Assembly: GCA_964450915.1 (NCBI GenBank)
Contig: CAYVFG010000006.1
Coordinates: forward strand, 1 to 40,867
From: HO2-45-11b sp964450915
GTDB lineage: Bacteria > Patescibacteriota > Andersenbacteria > UBA10190
Direction of reading: 5' to 3'
Length of the DNA: 40,867 nt
Made by a program: the position numbers and the translations under genes
Shown: piece by piece, positions 33,001 to 40,181 of the stretch
How the letters are laid out: every line of letters begins with the position of its first letter
Numbering within the stretch: the first letter of the stretch is position 1
Notes under the pieces: generated by a model
What the model saw: only the letters and a program-made list of their open reading frames with translations
Databases searched by the model: none
Told to the model about the DNA's origin: nothing

Positions 33001-33178
33001 GGATTTTATTCAAAAGAGCGAGAAGAAGGGATTCGTTAAAAAACAGATTACGATTACGGATGAAGAGGTGGAGGAATTAAAAAAAGAAATTACGCACGTG
33101 TGGGAGCAGATCCAAAACCTCGAATTTCTGGAAGATGGGGCTAAGTGTGGTAAGGATGATTGCGAGTATTGCAATTAA
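29993..33178 (+). CDS. UvrD/PcrA-type helicase fused to RecB-like Fe-S nuclease
   Basis: A 1061-residue DNA repair protein. The superfamily 1A helicase part has LNPAQQQAVDTIEGPVMVLA with the Walker A AGPGTGKT (about 23-30), TFTESGVAAMRTRL, HTFHSFC, DEYQDT (about 315), VVGDDKQSIYRFQGA, LQENYRS, the HKAKGLEFEHVVI block and ERRLFYVAATRAK. The C-terminal nuclease has ECPRKFY (about 816), GLIDKIE (about 929) and IVDYKTGK (about 957) of the PD-(D/E)XK site, and CGKDDCEYC at the very end. One Cys plus three C-terminal Cys is the AddB/Cas4-type 4Fe-4S arrangement. The ATG at 29993, inside lgt, is chosen because the Q-motif follows at once. It may do the work of AddAB/RecBCD, which many CPR lack (inference). 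Confidence 0.9.
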   Translation: MPDLNPAQQQAVDTIEGPVMVLAGPGTGKTQTLAMRIAHILEETQMDPWNILCLTFTESGVAAMRTRLLSIMGTPAYYVRIHTFHSFCNDIIKEHPELFALSSSWNQLSDIENIELLRELVDRLPGTSRIKPFGDPYMYMRDIMGNIKALKQENISPEDFHAVLACIKKFTDAAQKESNAFFVLKPKERTHGACETFFDELLAHAKAAKLPKSLQDVLVGLHEKYADRESAADGAREQGSARTAFKNDVKKWFEKLVNQLPRQYDMGRVYQWYQEELVKRGRYDYEDMIMMVVFELKKNDELLAEYQEQFQYILVDEYQDTNGAQNGIVDLLTSFDEQPNVFVVGDDKQSIYRFQGASLNNMLSFYDRYKDSISIISLQENYRSQPVVLEAAGAVIEHNKESITKYIPGVHVSLTPASGRSAQLIEQHVFDSEDAEDYAIAKHVERLIAQGAEPRDIAVLFRYHKDGAELFAVMQRLGIPVRLEAGENIFDNICVKQMLELLTYIADMHREDMLADMLQFDWLGFAPLDVLKLISYAGTHHERLLEVLGDEAELRSAGVSDPAVFTSFQERIAQWKYAATNTTLQEFLHQVFEESGWLAFILSRDDKLSCLQKMSRLLQEAKQLNMAEHGLTIAEFMRRLQLLQTHSIAVETESWQTVENAVHLMTAHKAKGLEFEHVVISRLNNRHWGNNPEPAKLPLPHGFIRYDYILAGENNEDERRLFYVAATRAKQTLLLTRSKHSATGRPTVPSIFLAEIQSNLMQVQEHVENEQDTIERMTAGMVRAVPKVGQDGIRAWLKLRLQDHVLSVTHINNYLECPRKFYIKNVLQVPSVRTPHQALGSAVHGALEQFFAQYEHTAMPSSEELVSLFEKFLKREILTQEQAKDAREVGESILREYYDHYKDTFISDTKREYNFASHGVVVDGVPLTGLIDKIELLDPADKQKNGLWREGAKVNIVDYKTGKPENGIKKVSKGGDYYRQLVFYKLLCDASPRFPFTFASAEVDFIQKSEKKGFVKKQITITDEEVEELKKEITHVWEQIQNLEFLEDGAKCGKDDCEYCN

Positions 33179-34797
33179 TACGCCGTGATGTGTTTGAGGG
33201 AATATTCCCAATCCGCATTCACTTTTTTGCCAGGATTAAAAATATTTTTCGGATCAAATATTTGTTTTGTTTGTTCAAATAAACTGTAGATTTCTTTCCC
33301 ATACATTTGCGGAAGTAAATGACTCCTGATTAATCCGTCGTTATGTTCCGCAGTTGATGATCCGCGAAATGAAAATACCAAATCATACACTTCTTTAGAT
33401 GCTTTCGGGATGATTGCTTTCTGCGCTTCGTCGTGCAAATCCATGAGCGGAATAATGTGGAAATTTCCATCGCCTACGTGGCCTGCAATCGTATAGTCTA
33501 AATTGTATTTATCTAGAATGATTGCAAGTTTGGGCAAGAATTCCGGCAAGTATTTCGGCTCTACAATGCAATCGTCGATAAATGGCGCCGTGTGTTTGCC
33601 CTGCACGTGATGGCGCAGGAGATTGAAACTTTCTCGTCGAATCGCCCAGTATTTGTCCTGTTCTTGCTGGCTTACGGCAATTCTTGATTGAATGTTGAAT
33701 TTTGCAACTGCGCTTTGCGCATTTTGTGCGCGGAGCAACACCTCTTGTTCATCATCGCCGGTAAATTCTGCCATGATGATTAATTTAGGAAGGCCGCCCT
33801 TAAGCATCATCATGAATTCCGGGAAAAACTGCAGGCCGAGCGCAAAGGCGTTTGTTTTTAATTTTCGTACAAAACTTGGGAATAGGCGCAAGGCGACAGA
33901 GAGCGTGTGATCGTCGTACGATTCGAAGCTTTCTGGCTGATATTTTAAAATATGGTTCGTAAGTTCTGCGAGCGGATCGAGTGTGCGCAGGAACAGGACA
34001 AGCATTGCAGCATGTTTTTTTGGATGAACGAGCCCGAATCGAATTTCCGTTGTAATTCCTAGTGTCCCTTGCGATCCTGCAAATAACTTTGTGAGGTCGA
34101 ACGTTTTTCTATCCCATATGTTCCAGAGTGCGTATCCTGCAGAATTTTTAGACACATGAGGCTTGGCCTTTTGTATCGCATCGTAATTTTTCTCCAGCAA
34201 TTCGTGCATATTCCTATATATCTCGCCTAGGAAATTCTGCTGTTTCATCGCAATATCCAGCTGCGATGCTGTAAGAGGCTCGAGCGTATATTCGTTTCCA
34301 TCTGCCAATACGACGCATAATTCTTGAACGTATCTATCTGTTTTTCCGTATTGCAGAGTTTTTTCTCCGCCGGAATTATTGTTTACCATTCCGCCTACGG
34401 TGCACAGTTCTTTTGATGCCGGATAGCTTGGCAGTTCCAAGTTTTTTTCTAAAGTCTTTTTTTCAAAATCTCGATAATACACGCCCGGCTCAACCGTTAT
34501 AGATGTGCCGTGTATTTCGCCGATGCGAGTAAAATGGGTTGTCATGTCCATAACGATCCCCTGGGAAAGCGGGCCGCCGGTCATGTCGGTGCCTGCGCTT
34601 CGAGCAGTAAGAGAAATATTCTCATGAGTGCCTGCATATGTTACTAATTCGCATACATCGTGCACATTCATCGGGTGAACTACTGCGGAAGGCTGCACTT
34701 GGAACAGGCTCGTGTCGCGGCTTGCTGCATTCTTTGCCGTTTCGTCAACTGCAACTTCGCCATGCATGATATGCTGCAAATCTTCTTGAAGGGACAT
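33175..34797 (-). CDS. GlcD/D-lactate dehydrogenase-like FAD oxidoreductase
   Basis: A 540-residue FAD-binding oxidoreductase of the PCMH/VAO superfamily. FAD-binding blocks are VVHPMNVHDVCELVTYAGTH, LTARSAGTDMTGG, and PASKELCTVGGMVNNNSGGEKTLQYGKTDRYV; the C-terminal oxidase domain has TIAGHVGDGNFHIIPLMDL (substrate-metal histidines), STAEHNDGLIRS and KQIFDPKNIFNPGK. The C-terminal iron-sulfur module of two-domain GlcD-Fe-S proteins is absent. Substrate is likely D-lactate, glycolate or another 2-hydroxyacid, not settled by sequence. ATG 34797 is supported by TATACT on the minus strand (plus 34804-34809), 6 nt upstream. Its TAA overlaps the helicase stop by two bases. Confidence 0.88.
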   Translation of the reverse strand: MSLQEDLQHIMHGEVAVDETAKNAASRDTSLFQVQPSAVVHPMNVHDVCELVTYAGTHENISLTARSAGTDMTGGPLSQGIVMDMTTHFTRIGEIHGTSITVEPGVYYRDFEKKTLEKNLELPSYPASKELCTVGGMVNNNSGGEKTLQYGKTDRYVQELCVVLADGNEYTLEPLTASQLDIAMKQQNFLGEIYRNMHELLEKNYDAIQKAKPHVSKNSAGYALWNIWDRKTFDLTKLFAGSQGTLGITTEIRFGLVHPKKHAAMLVLFLRTLDPLAELTNHILKYQPESFESYDDHTLSVALRLFPSFVRKLKTNAFALGLQFFPEFMMMLKGGLPKLIIMAEFTGDDEQEVLLRAQNAQSAVAKFNIQSRIAVSQQEQDKYWAIRRESFNLLRHHVQGKHTAPFIDDCIVEPKYLPEFLPKLAIILDKYNLDYTIAGHVGDGNFHIIPLMDLHDEAQKAIIPKASKEVYDLVFSFRGSSTAEHNDGLIRSHLLPQMYGKEIYSLFEQTKQIFDPKNIFNPGKKVNADWEYSLKHITAY

Positions 34798-34803
34798 GGC
34801 CAA

Positions 34804-34826
34804 AGTATAGCATACGGGAGTATAGT
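34804..34826. promoter_or_regulatory. Back-to-back leaderless promoters between FAD oxidoreductase and cupredoxin genes
   Basis: Minus-strand -10 TATACT (34804-34809) is extended (TGC before it) and ends 6 nt before ATG 34797. Plus-strand -10 TATAGT (34821-34826) ends 6 nt before ATG 34833. AGTATAG occurs twice, at 34804-34810 and 34819-34825, and GTATAGCATAC (34805-34815) is an interrupted palindrome. RNA polymerase bound to one promoter must block the other. Confidence 0.5.
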
Positions 34827-34832
34827 TATCGT

Positions 34833-35303
34833 ATGAAAACATCAACTACAATATCGTTACTTATTATCGTCGTTATTATTATAGGCGCAGGAGCCTATGT
34901 TATGAGTCATCGAGGACCAGATGAAGAGGTCGCGAATATTCATGCCAACCCTACAGTTGAGCCGTCGTCTTCTCCGTCTGGAGTACTGGTGCAACAGGCG
35001 CCAAGCGCATCTCCGGATGCAATGGCGACAGAGAATCCGGTTGTTGAAATGACGGATGCAGGAATTGTGCCGAATGCGATCACGGTCAAGTCAGGCACAA
35101 CGATAACGTTTAAGAATGCTGGAACAATGCCTCACTGGCCCGCATCTGATCCGCACCCTATTCACACTGACCTGCCGGGATTTGATGCGAAGCATGCGCT
35201 TGCTCCAGGCGACTTCTACCGATTTACATTCGTGAAACTGGGGACGTTCGGTATGCATGACCACTTGCATGCGGCATTTCACGCAACAATTACCGTACAG
35301 TAA
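34833..35303 (+). CDS. Membrane-anchored cupredoxin-like protein
   Basis: A 156-residue protein with an N-terminal signal-anchor (about 5-23), a Ser/Pro-rich linker (about 40-75) and a C-terminal cupredoxin domain. AITVKSGTTITFKNAGTMPHWPASDPHPIH and FYRFTFVKLGTFGMHDHLHAAFHATITV match the plastocyanin-like strands. The first His (HWPAS) and the HDHLH cluster can bind copper, but the Cys ligand normally present in the last loop is missing, so a blue type 1 site is not expected. It may bind Cu as a type 2-like site or act in copper handling outside the cell. It is divergent from a FAD oxidoreductase and followed 24 nt later by pilB. Confidence 0.8.
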   Translation: MKTSTTISLLIIVVIIIGAGAYVMSHRGPDEEVANIHANPTVEPSSSPSGVLVQQAPSASPDAMATENPVVEMTDAGIVPNAITVKSGTTITFKNAGTMPHWPASDPHPIHTDLPGFDAKHALAPGDFYRFTFVKLGTFGMHDHLHAAFHATITVQ

Positions 35304-35314
35304 GCACTATCTGC

Positions 35315-35320
35315 TATACT
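35315..35320 (+). promoter_or_regulatory. Extended -10 of the pilB operon
   Basis: TGC-TATACT, an extended -10, ends 7 nt before the ATG at 35328; the GTG at 35322 would fall in the spacer, so ATG is favoured. A -35-like TTACCG (35290-35295) is 19 nt upstream and unconvincing. The pilus operon then begins with a leaderless message. Confidence 0.45.
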
Positions 35321-35327
35321 AGTGAGT

Positions 35328-37064
35328 ATGGCAGAGGGGGTTGATGAAAAAGTGCTACATACACTTGTTGAGCTGCAGAAAATTTCTGCGGAAGATGCTG
35401 CGCGCGCAATCCTTGAGGCAAAAGAAGGAAAAGAGACGCTCAAAAATACATTGATAGGCAAATTCGGGATTGGGGAAGAAGATTATGCAAAGTCGTATGC
35501 GAATGCATTGGGTATTTCGTACGTAGACCTGAGGTCGATCCAAATAAAAAAAGAGGTATTGGAAATTATTCCAGAATCCACTGCGCGCCAGCACATGGTG
35601 ATTGCTTATGATAAGACGGATGCAGGGTTACTTATTGCGATGGAAGACCCCGCAGATCGGCAGATTATTGAGTTTATTCACAAGAAAGTAGACGTTGCCG
35701 TTATTGTAAGTATTGCAAGCTCTTCCGCAATAAGGGATGTGTTCCCGAAATATGCAGGATCGCTGGAGGCGGACGTGGACCAGATTATGAAAGAGGCTCG
35801 GGGAGTAAGGATGAGTAATACGGATGCCGATCTATCGAAGGTTGCTGAAGATCTGCCAATTATTAAAATAGTTGATGCAATATTGCGGCATGCTATTGGA
35901 AAAGATGCTTCAGATATCCATATTGAGCCTACTGAAGATGCTGTTGTGGTGCGATATCGAATAGACGGGATATTGCACGATATGATGGTGTTGCCGAAAA
36001 CGGTGCTTGCGGGAGTTGTTGCGCGTATCAAGATTTTAAGCAATTTAAAGATTGATGAACATCGATTGCCTCAAGACGGCCGCTTTAAAATGGAGAGCGA
36101 CGATTACAACGTGGCGTTTCGCGTATCTACTTTGCCCGTATTCGATGGAGAAAAAATCGTTATGCGCTTGCTTGATGAATCGGGAAACGGGCTGACGATA
36201 GATCGGATCGGGCTGTCGAAAAGAAATATAGACATGTTTCGCAACAATATTGCAAAGCCGAATGGAATGATTTTGGTCACCGGCCCTACGGGATCCGGAA
36301 AAACGACGACGTTGTATGCCGTACTTCGAGAGCTTAATACGAAAGACGTGAATATCAGTACGATCGAGGATCCGATTGAGTATCGGATGAAACGCGTGAA
36401 TCAAACCCAGGTTCAGCCGAAAATCGGATTGACGTTTTCGAACGGGTTGCGAGCGCTTGTTCGTCAAGATCCGGATATTATTATGGTTGGGGAAATTCGA
36501 GACCAGGAAACGGCCTCGCTGGCGGTAAATGCTGCGTTGACGGGCCATCTTGTATTATCTACGCTACACACCAATAGCGCTACAGGCGCAATTCCGCGAT
36601 TAATGGATATGAAAGTTGAGCCGTTCCTGCTCGCATCTACAATCAACGTCGTTGTTGCGCAGCGATTGGTGCGACAATTGTGCGACTCGTGTAAAAAAGA
36701 AGTGCGGGTGACGGAAGCCATGAAAACAAGCATCGCGGATATTGTTAATGCTGACCATATGCTCGAATTATTGAAACAGGAGGGAGTGGTGCAGGAAGGC
36801 GGAGCATGGGAGGATGTATCATTATTTGAAGCTGTGGGGTGCGATAGATGCCATGAGGGATATAAGAGCAGGAAAGGGATACACGAAATGTTTGAAATGA
36901 CACCGTCGTTGCAAAAGATGGTTACGGGAAATATCACTGCTCATGAGCTTGAAACAGCTGCCAGGGAAGAGCAGGGAATGGTAAGCATGTTGGAGGATGG
37001 TATTATCAAGGTAGTGCGCGGAATTACCAGCTTAGAAGAAGTTCTTCGAGTAGCACAAGAATAA
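35328..37064 (+). CDS. pilB: Type IV pilus assembly ATPase PilB
   Basis: Hexameric cytoplasmic ATPase that powers pilus extension. In 578 residues an N-terminal MshEN-like domain (about 1-140) leads to the GspE/PilB core: ASDIHIEP, LPQDGRFKM, Walker A GPTGSGKTTTLYA (about 318), the Asp box IEDPIEYRM, Walker B DPDIIMVGEIRDQETA, LSTLHTNSATGAI, and the tetracysteine zinc site CDSC (about 450) and CDRC (about 504). The presence of the zinc motif and MshEN domain separates it from PilT. It starts an operon continuing with pilC 4 nt later. No retraction ATPase PilT is in the window. Confidence 0.96.
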   Translation: MAEGVDEKVLHTLVELQKISAEDAARAILEAKEGKETLKNTLIGKFGIGEEDYAKSYANALGISYVDLRSIQIKKEVLEIIPESTARQHMVIAYDKTDAGLLIAMEDPADRQIIEFIHKKVDVAVIVSIASSSAIRDVFPKYAGSLEADVDQIMKEARGVRMSNTDADLSKVAEDLPIIKIVDAILRHAIGKDASDIHIEPTEDAVVVRYRIDGILHDMMVLPKTVLAGVVARIKILSNLKIDEHRLPQDGRFKMESDDYNVAFRVSTLPVFDGEKIVMRLLDESGNGLTIDRIGLSKRNIDMFRNNIAKPNGMILVTGPTGSGKTTTLYAVLRELNTKDVNISTIEDPIEYRMKRVNQTQVQPKIGLTFSNGLRALVRQDPDIIMVGEIRDQETASLAVNAALTGHLVLSTLHTNSATGAIPRLMDMKVEPFLLASTINVVVAQRLVRQLCDSCKKEVRVTEAMKTSIADIVNADHMLELLKQEGVVQEGGAWEDVSLFEAVGCDRCHEGYKSRKGIHEMFEMTPSLQKMVTGNITAHELETAAREEQGMVSMLEDGIIKVVRGITSLEEVLRVAQE

Positions 37065-37068
37065 TTAT

Positions 37069-38280
37069 ATGGCTCAGTATATTTTTAAGGGAGTGCATGC
37101 AAGGACGGGCGAGCGCGCGGCAGGAATTCGCGATGCAGTATCGCATGCGGTACTCGGGCAAGATTTGCTCAAAGAGGGAATTTTGCTGACATCATATAAA
37201 GAGCACAAAGAATCTTCCGCGATATCTATAAATGGCATTATTTCTCATGTTCCTGTTTTGGAAAGAGTATTATTCGCGCGATATTTTGCGCTCATGTTAC
37301 GAGCAGGGCTTGATGTGAAGCAGTCGCTCGAAACATTGAAAAATCAAACGAAAAATCTAACATTGAAAAATTCCATTACAAGCGTGGTGGAAGGAATTGA
37401 AAAAGGAAAAACGCTTTCCGAAAGTATGCGCCCGTATCCGAAGGCGTTTCCGAGTTTGTTTGTAAGTTTTGTAGGCGTTGGAGAGGCGACGGGGAAATTG
37501 CAAGAAACGCTCGAGATATTAGCATTGCAGCTTCAAAAAGAATTTGAATTGCGCAGGGCGATTCAGGGCGGAATGATGTATCCTGCTGTTATTATTACCG
37601 CGCTTTTTTCCGTAGGGGCGGCAATGATGATTTTCGTTGTGCCAAAACTGGTAGATATCTTTAATGGATTTCACGTTCAGTTACCGTTAATGACCCGTAT
37701 ACTGTTGGGCACCAGTTCATGGATTTCCTCCTATTGGTACATTGCGTTGGGCGTGTGTGTGGCGATTGGTGTTGGATTCCGTCTCATGTCAACGACGACA
37801 TCGGGGCGAATGCTTATTGCGAAAGCATTGCTGTTTACTCCAGTGATTGGTCCGATCATAAAACAGATCAACATAGCTCGACTAAGCAGAAACTTAAGCT
37901 CATTGTTGTCGAGCGGGGTGGCGTTTACGGAAGCGTTGCTTATTATGGGAAAAAATACCGCCAATCCTGTATATGCCGGAATATTTTTGGGAGCCGAAGA
38001 GCATGTAAAAAAGGGTAATTTATTGAGCGAGTATTTTTCGAGTTATGCGAAGCTATTTCCTCCTCTCGTGGTGAGTATTATGAGCGTTGGCGAGCAAACG
38101 GGAGAGCTTGCAGAAGTGCTCAAGGAAGTTGCTTCGTTTTATGAAGGCGAGGTAGATCAAACAATGAAAAACCTCACATCGATCATGGAGCCGGTGCTGA
38201 TGATTGTGATCGGACTTGCGGTAGGGGCATTGGCGATATCGATTATTTCTCCTATTTATAGTTTAGTGAATGTCATCTAA
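37069..38280 (+). CDS. pilC: Type IV pilus inner-membrane platform protein PilC
   Basis: Membrane platform on which PilB acts. The 403-residue protein has the GspF/PilC duplicated layout: PVLERVLFARYFALMLRAGLDVKQSLETL (about 63-95) and ITQ-like ARLSRNLSSLLSSGVAFTEALLIM (about 270-293) as the two T2SSF repeats, with three hydrophobic helices (about 168-190, 220-240, 375-398). FVGVGEATGKLQETLEILA and MSVGEQTGELAEVLKEVA are the characteristic paired motifs. It ends inside the start of the first prepilin gene (11 bp overlap). Confidence 0.95.
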   Translation: MAQYIFKGVHARTGERAAGIRDAVSHAVLGQDLLKEGILLTSYKEHKESSAISINGIISHVPVLERVLFARYFALMLRAGLDVKQSLETLKNQTKNLTLKNSITSVVEGIEKGKTLSESMRPYPKAFPSLFVSFVGVGEATGKLQETLEILALQLQKEFELRRAIQGGMMYPAVIITALFSVGAAMMIFVVPKLVDIFNGFHVQLPLMTRILLGTSSWISSYWYIALGVCVAIGVGFRLMSTTTSGRMLIAKALLFTPVIGPIIKQINIARLSRNLSSLLSSGVAFTEALLIMGKNTANPVYAGIFLGAEEHVKKGNLLSEYFSSYAKLFPPLVVSIMSVGEQTGELAEVLKEVASFYEGEVDQTMKNLTSIMEPVLMIVIGLAVGALAISIISPIYSLVNVI

Positions 38281-39589
38281 ATCCGGGTTTACATTACTAG
38301 AAGTTGTTATTGCAGGGTTTGTGCTTGGAACAATAGTTGTGGGCATATTTTCCATGATTACGCTTACGCTGAAGGCTTCGCATGACGGCCAGTTGCGCAT
38401 TATTGCCACCGGGCTGGCAAACGAGAAAATGGAACAGGTTCGCAATCTGCCCTATGCAAGCGTCGGAACCGTTGGCGGGATACCGGCAGGCTCCATTCCT
38501 CAGACGCAGCAAGTTACCAGAAACGGCCAAACATTTACAGTCTCAACCGATATACGATACATTGACGATTCGTATGACGGAACTGCGACGAGTAGCCCTC
38601 CGGACACGGTGAATACGGATTATAAGCAGGCGCGAGTAGAAGTTACGTGGGCCAGCTCTTTGCCAAGCAGGTCTGTTTTACTTATAGCGCAGGTCGCTCC
38701 AAGCGGAATCGAGGGTGGAGATTCGCTTGGTACGCTTGTATTTCAAGCGCTTAATACTGCCGGCGCCGGCGTGAATAATGCAACGGTTCAGCTTGTAAAT
38801 AGTTCGGTATCACCGACTATTAACTTGACGACATATACGAATTCGGATGGGCAGGTCGTCATACCGGGCTTGCCGGTGTCTTCCGGTACATACCAGCTAA
38901 CCGTTTCGAAATCTGGGTATACAACGGAGCAAACGTACGCATCATCTGCTACCTTTACTCCCGATGCTGATCATTCCCGATTGAATGCGATTGCCGGTTC
39001 GGTGACGAATAAAACATTTGCAATAGATGCCACAAGCAAGCTTACTATTAAGACGGTAGATGAGAACGGCGCTGCTTTAGGGGCTATTCCGTTTAGTATT
39101 ACCGGAACAAAGAAAATCGGGACAGACGCAACCGCACAACCTGTATACCTGTTCTCTCATAACGACAGTACGGATTCCGGCGGTTCCATTTCTTACGAAG
39201 GTATGACGTGGGATTCGTACGCATTTTCTGTTAATGGGGCGACGGCGGGATACGATATTTCTGAAACCAGTGTACCAATTCCATTAGTGCTAAATCCTGG
39301 AGATGATACGACGCTTACCGTAACATTGATGCCCCATGTTCCGCTATCTGCGCACGTAACTATAGTTAATGCCTCAGGGCAAGTGATTCCGTCTGCTTCG
39401 GTAGAGCTTGTGAAAAATAGTTTCGATACGACCAAGCAGACGGATACTGCCGGGCAAGCGTTTTTTAACACGATGACAGATTCCGGTGACTATACAATTA
39501 CCGTTACGGCAGGCGGGTATCAAGTGTATACGGGAACTATTACGGTTGATGGGAATGTGGATAGTACTATTCAGCTGGCAGGCTCCTGA
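38270..39589 (+). CDS. Prepilin-like protein with long repeated beta-domain body
   Basis: Class III type IV prepilin: the leader MSSKSG precedes FTLLEVVIAGFVLGTIVVGIF, with cleavage expected after Gly6 and the usual Glu at position 5 of the mature form. The PilV-like head (to about 145) is followed by three domains of the CarboxypepD_reg/PEGA type, about 150-230, 255-345 and 355-437, each with a short motif such as TNSDGQVVIPGLPVSSGTYQLTV and TDTAGQAFFNTMTDSGDYTITVT. At 439 residues it is far longer than a minor pilin (150-200), so a tip adhesin or stalk is likely. Ser and Thr are very frequent in the body. It lies between pilC and a second prepilin and two genes before a protein O-mannosyltransferase. 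Confidence 0.87.
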   Translation: MSSKSGFTLLEVVIAGFVLGTIVVGIFSMITLTLKASHDGQLRIIATGLANEKMEQVRNLPYASVGTVGGIPAGSIPQTQQVTRNGQTFTVSTDIRYIDDSYDGTATSSPPDTVNTDYKQARVEVTWASSLPSRSVLLIAQVAPSGIEGGDSLGTLVFQALNTAGAGVNNATVQLVNSSVSPTINLTTYTNSDGQVVIPGLPVSSGTYQLTVSKSGYTTEQTYASSATFTPDADHSRLNAIAGSVTNKTFAIDATSKLTIKTVDENGAALGAIPFSITGTKKIGTDATAQPVYLFSHNDSTDSGGSISYEGMTWDSYAFSVNGATAGYDISETSVPIPLVLNPGDDTTLTVTLMPHVPLSAHVTIVNASGQVIPSASVELVKNSFDTTKQTDTAGQAFFNTMTDSGDYTITVTAGGYQVYTGTITVDGNVDSTIQLAGS

Positions 39590-39590
39590 T

Positions 39591-40181
39591 ATGAAAGGGT
39601 TTACGTTAGTTGAAATAGTAGTCGTAATCGCTATATCCAGCTTGCTCATGGTAGGGCTTATTCGATTTATGGCAGGCGCCTTGCCAATATATCGGTCGAC
39701 ATTTGAACAAGAGCTTGCGGATGAAACAGCCCGCGTGCAGTTAAAGAGAATGACTCACGAAATGAGGTCTGCTCAGCCATCCGATACGGGAGCATTTCCA
39801 ATTATAGAAGCGTCTTCGTCTCGTTTTATTTTTTATGCAAATGCAGACAGTGATGCGTCGATTGAGCGAATCAGGTACGAGTTAATTGGGACTGATTTAG
39901 TCCGAGGGGTTACAAAGGCAAGTGGAAGCCCGGCGACCTACAATACTGCCCAGGAGAAAGTAACCACGATTGCTCGGTCTGTTCGAAACGGCACAAATCC
40001 AGTATTTTACTATTATGGAAGCAGCTACCCCGCGAACCAATCCCAAGTATCGGGAACGAACATCGCAAACATTACATATATTTCATTTACCCTTACCATT
40101 GATGCGGACACTGCTCAGGATCCGCCAGCAGTTACCCTTCAATCACAAGTTCAGCTTAGAAATCTTAAAACAAATCTATGA
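39591..40181 (+). CDS. Minor prepilin, PilW/PilJ-like
   Basis: A 196-residue class III prepilin: MKG leader followed by FTLVEIVVVIAISSLLMVGLI, with cleavage after Gly3 and Glu5 of the mature form. The mature body (ADETARVQLKRMTHEMRSAQPS, then beta-rich segments with RIRYELIGTDLVRGVTK) is like PilW-type minor pilins, which often have this R-YEL-G-DLVRG pattern. Starts one nt after the stop of the large prepilin and ends overlapping the PMT start in an ATGA. A longer frame begins upstream but falls inside the previous gene and lacks similarity, so ATG 39591 is chosen. Confidence 0.9.
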   Translation: MKGFTLVEIVVVIAISSLLMVGLIRFMAGALPIYRSTFEQELADETARVQLKRMTHEMRSAQPSDTGAFPIIEASSSRFIFYANADSDASIERIRYELIGTDLVRGVTKASGSPATYNTAQEKVTTIARSVRNGTNPVFYYYGSSYPANQSQVSGTNIANITYISFTLTIDADTAQDPPAVTLQSQVQLRNLKTNL

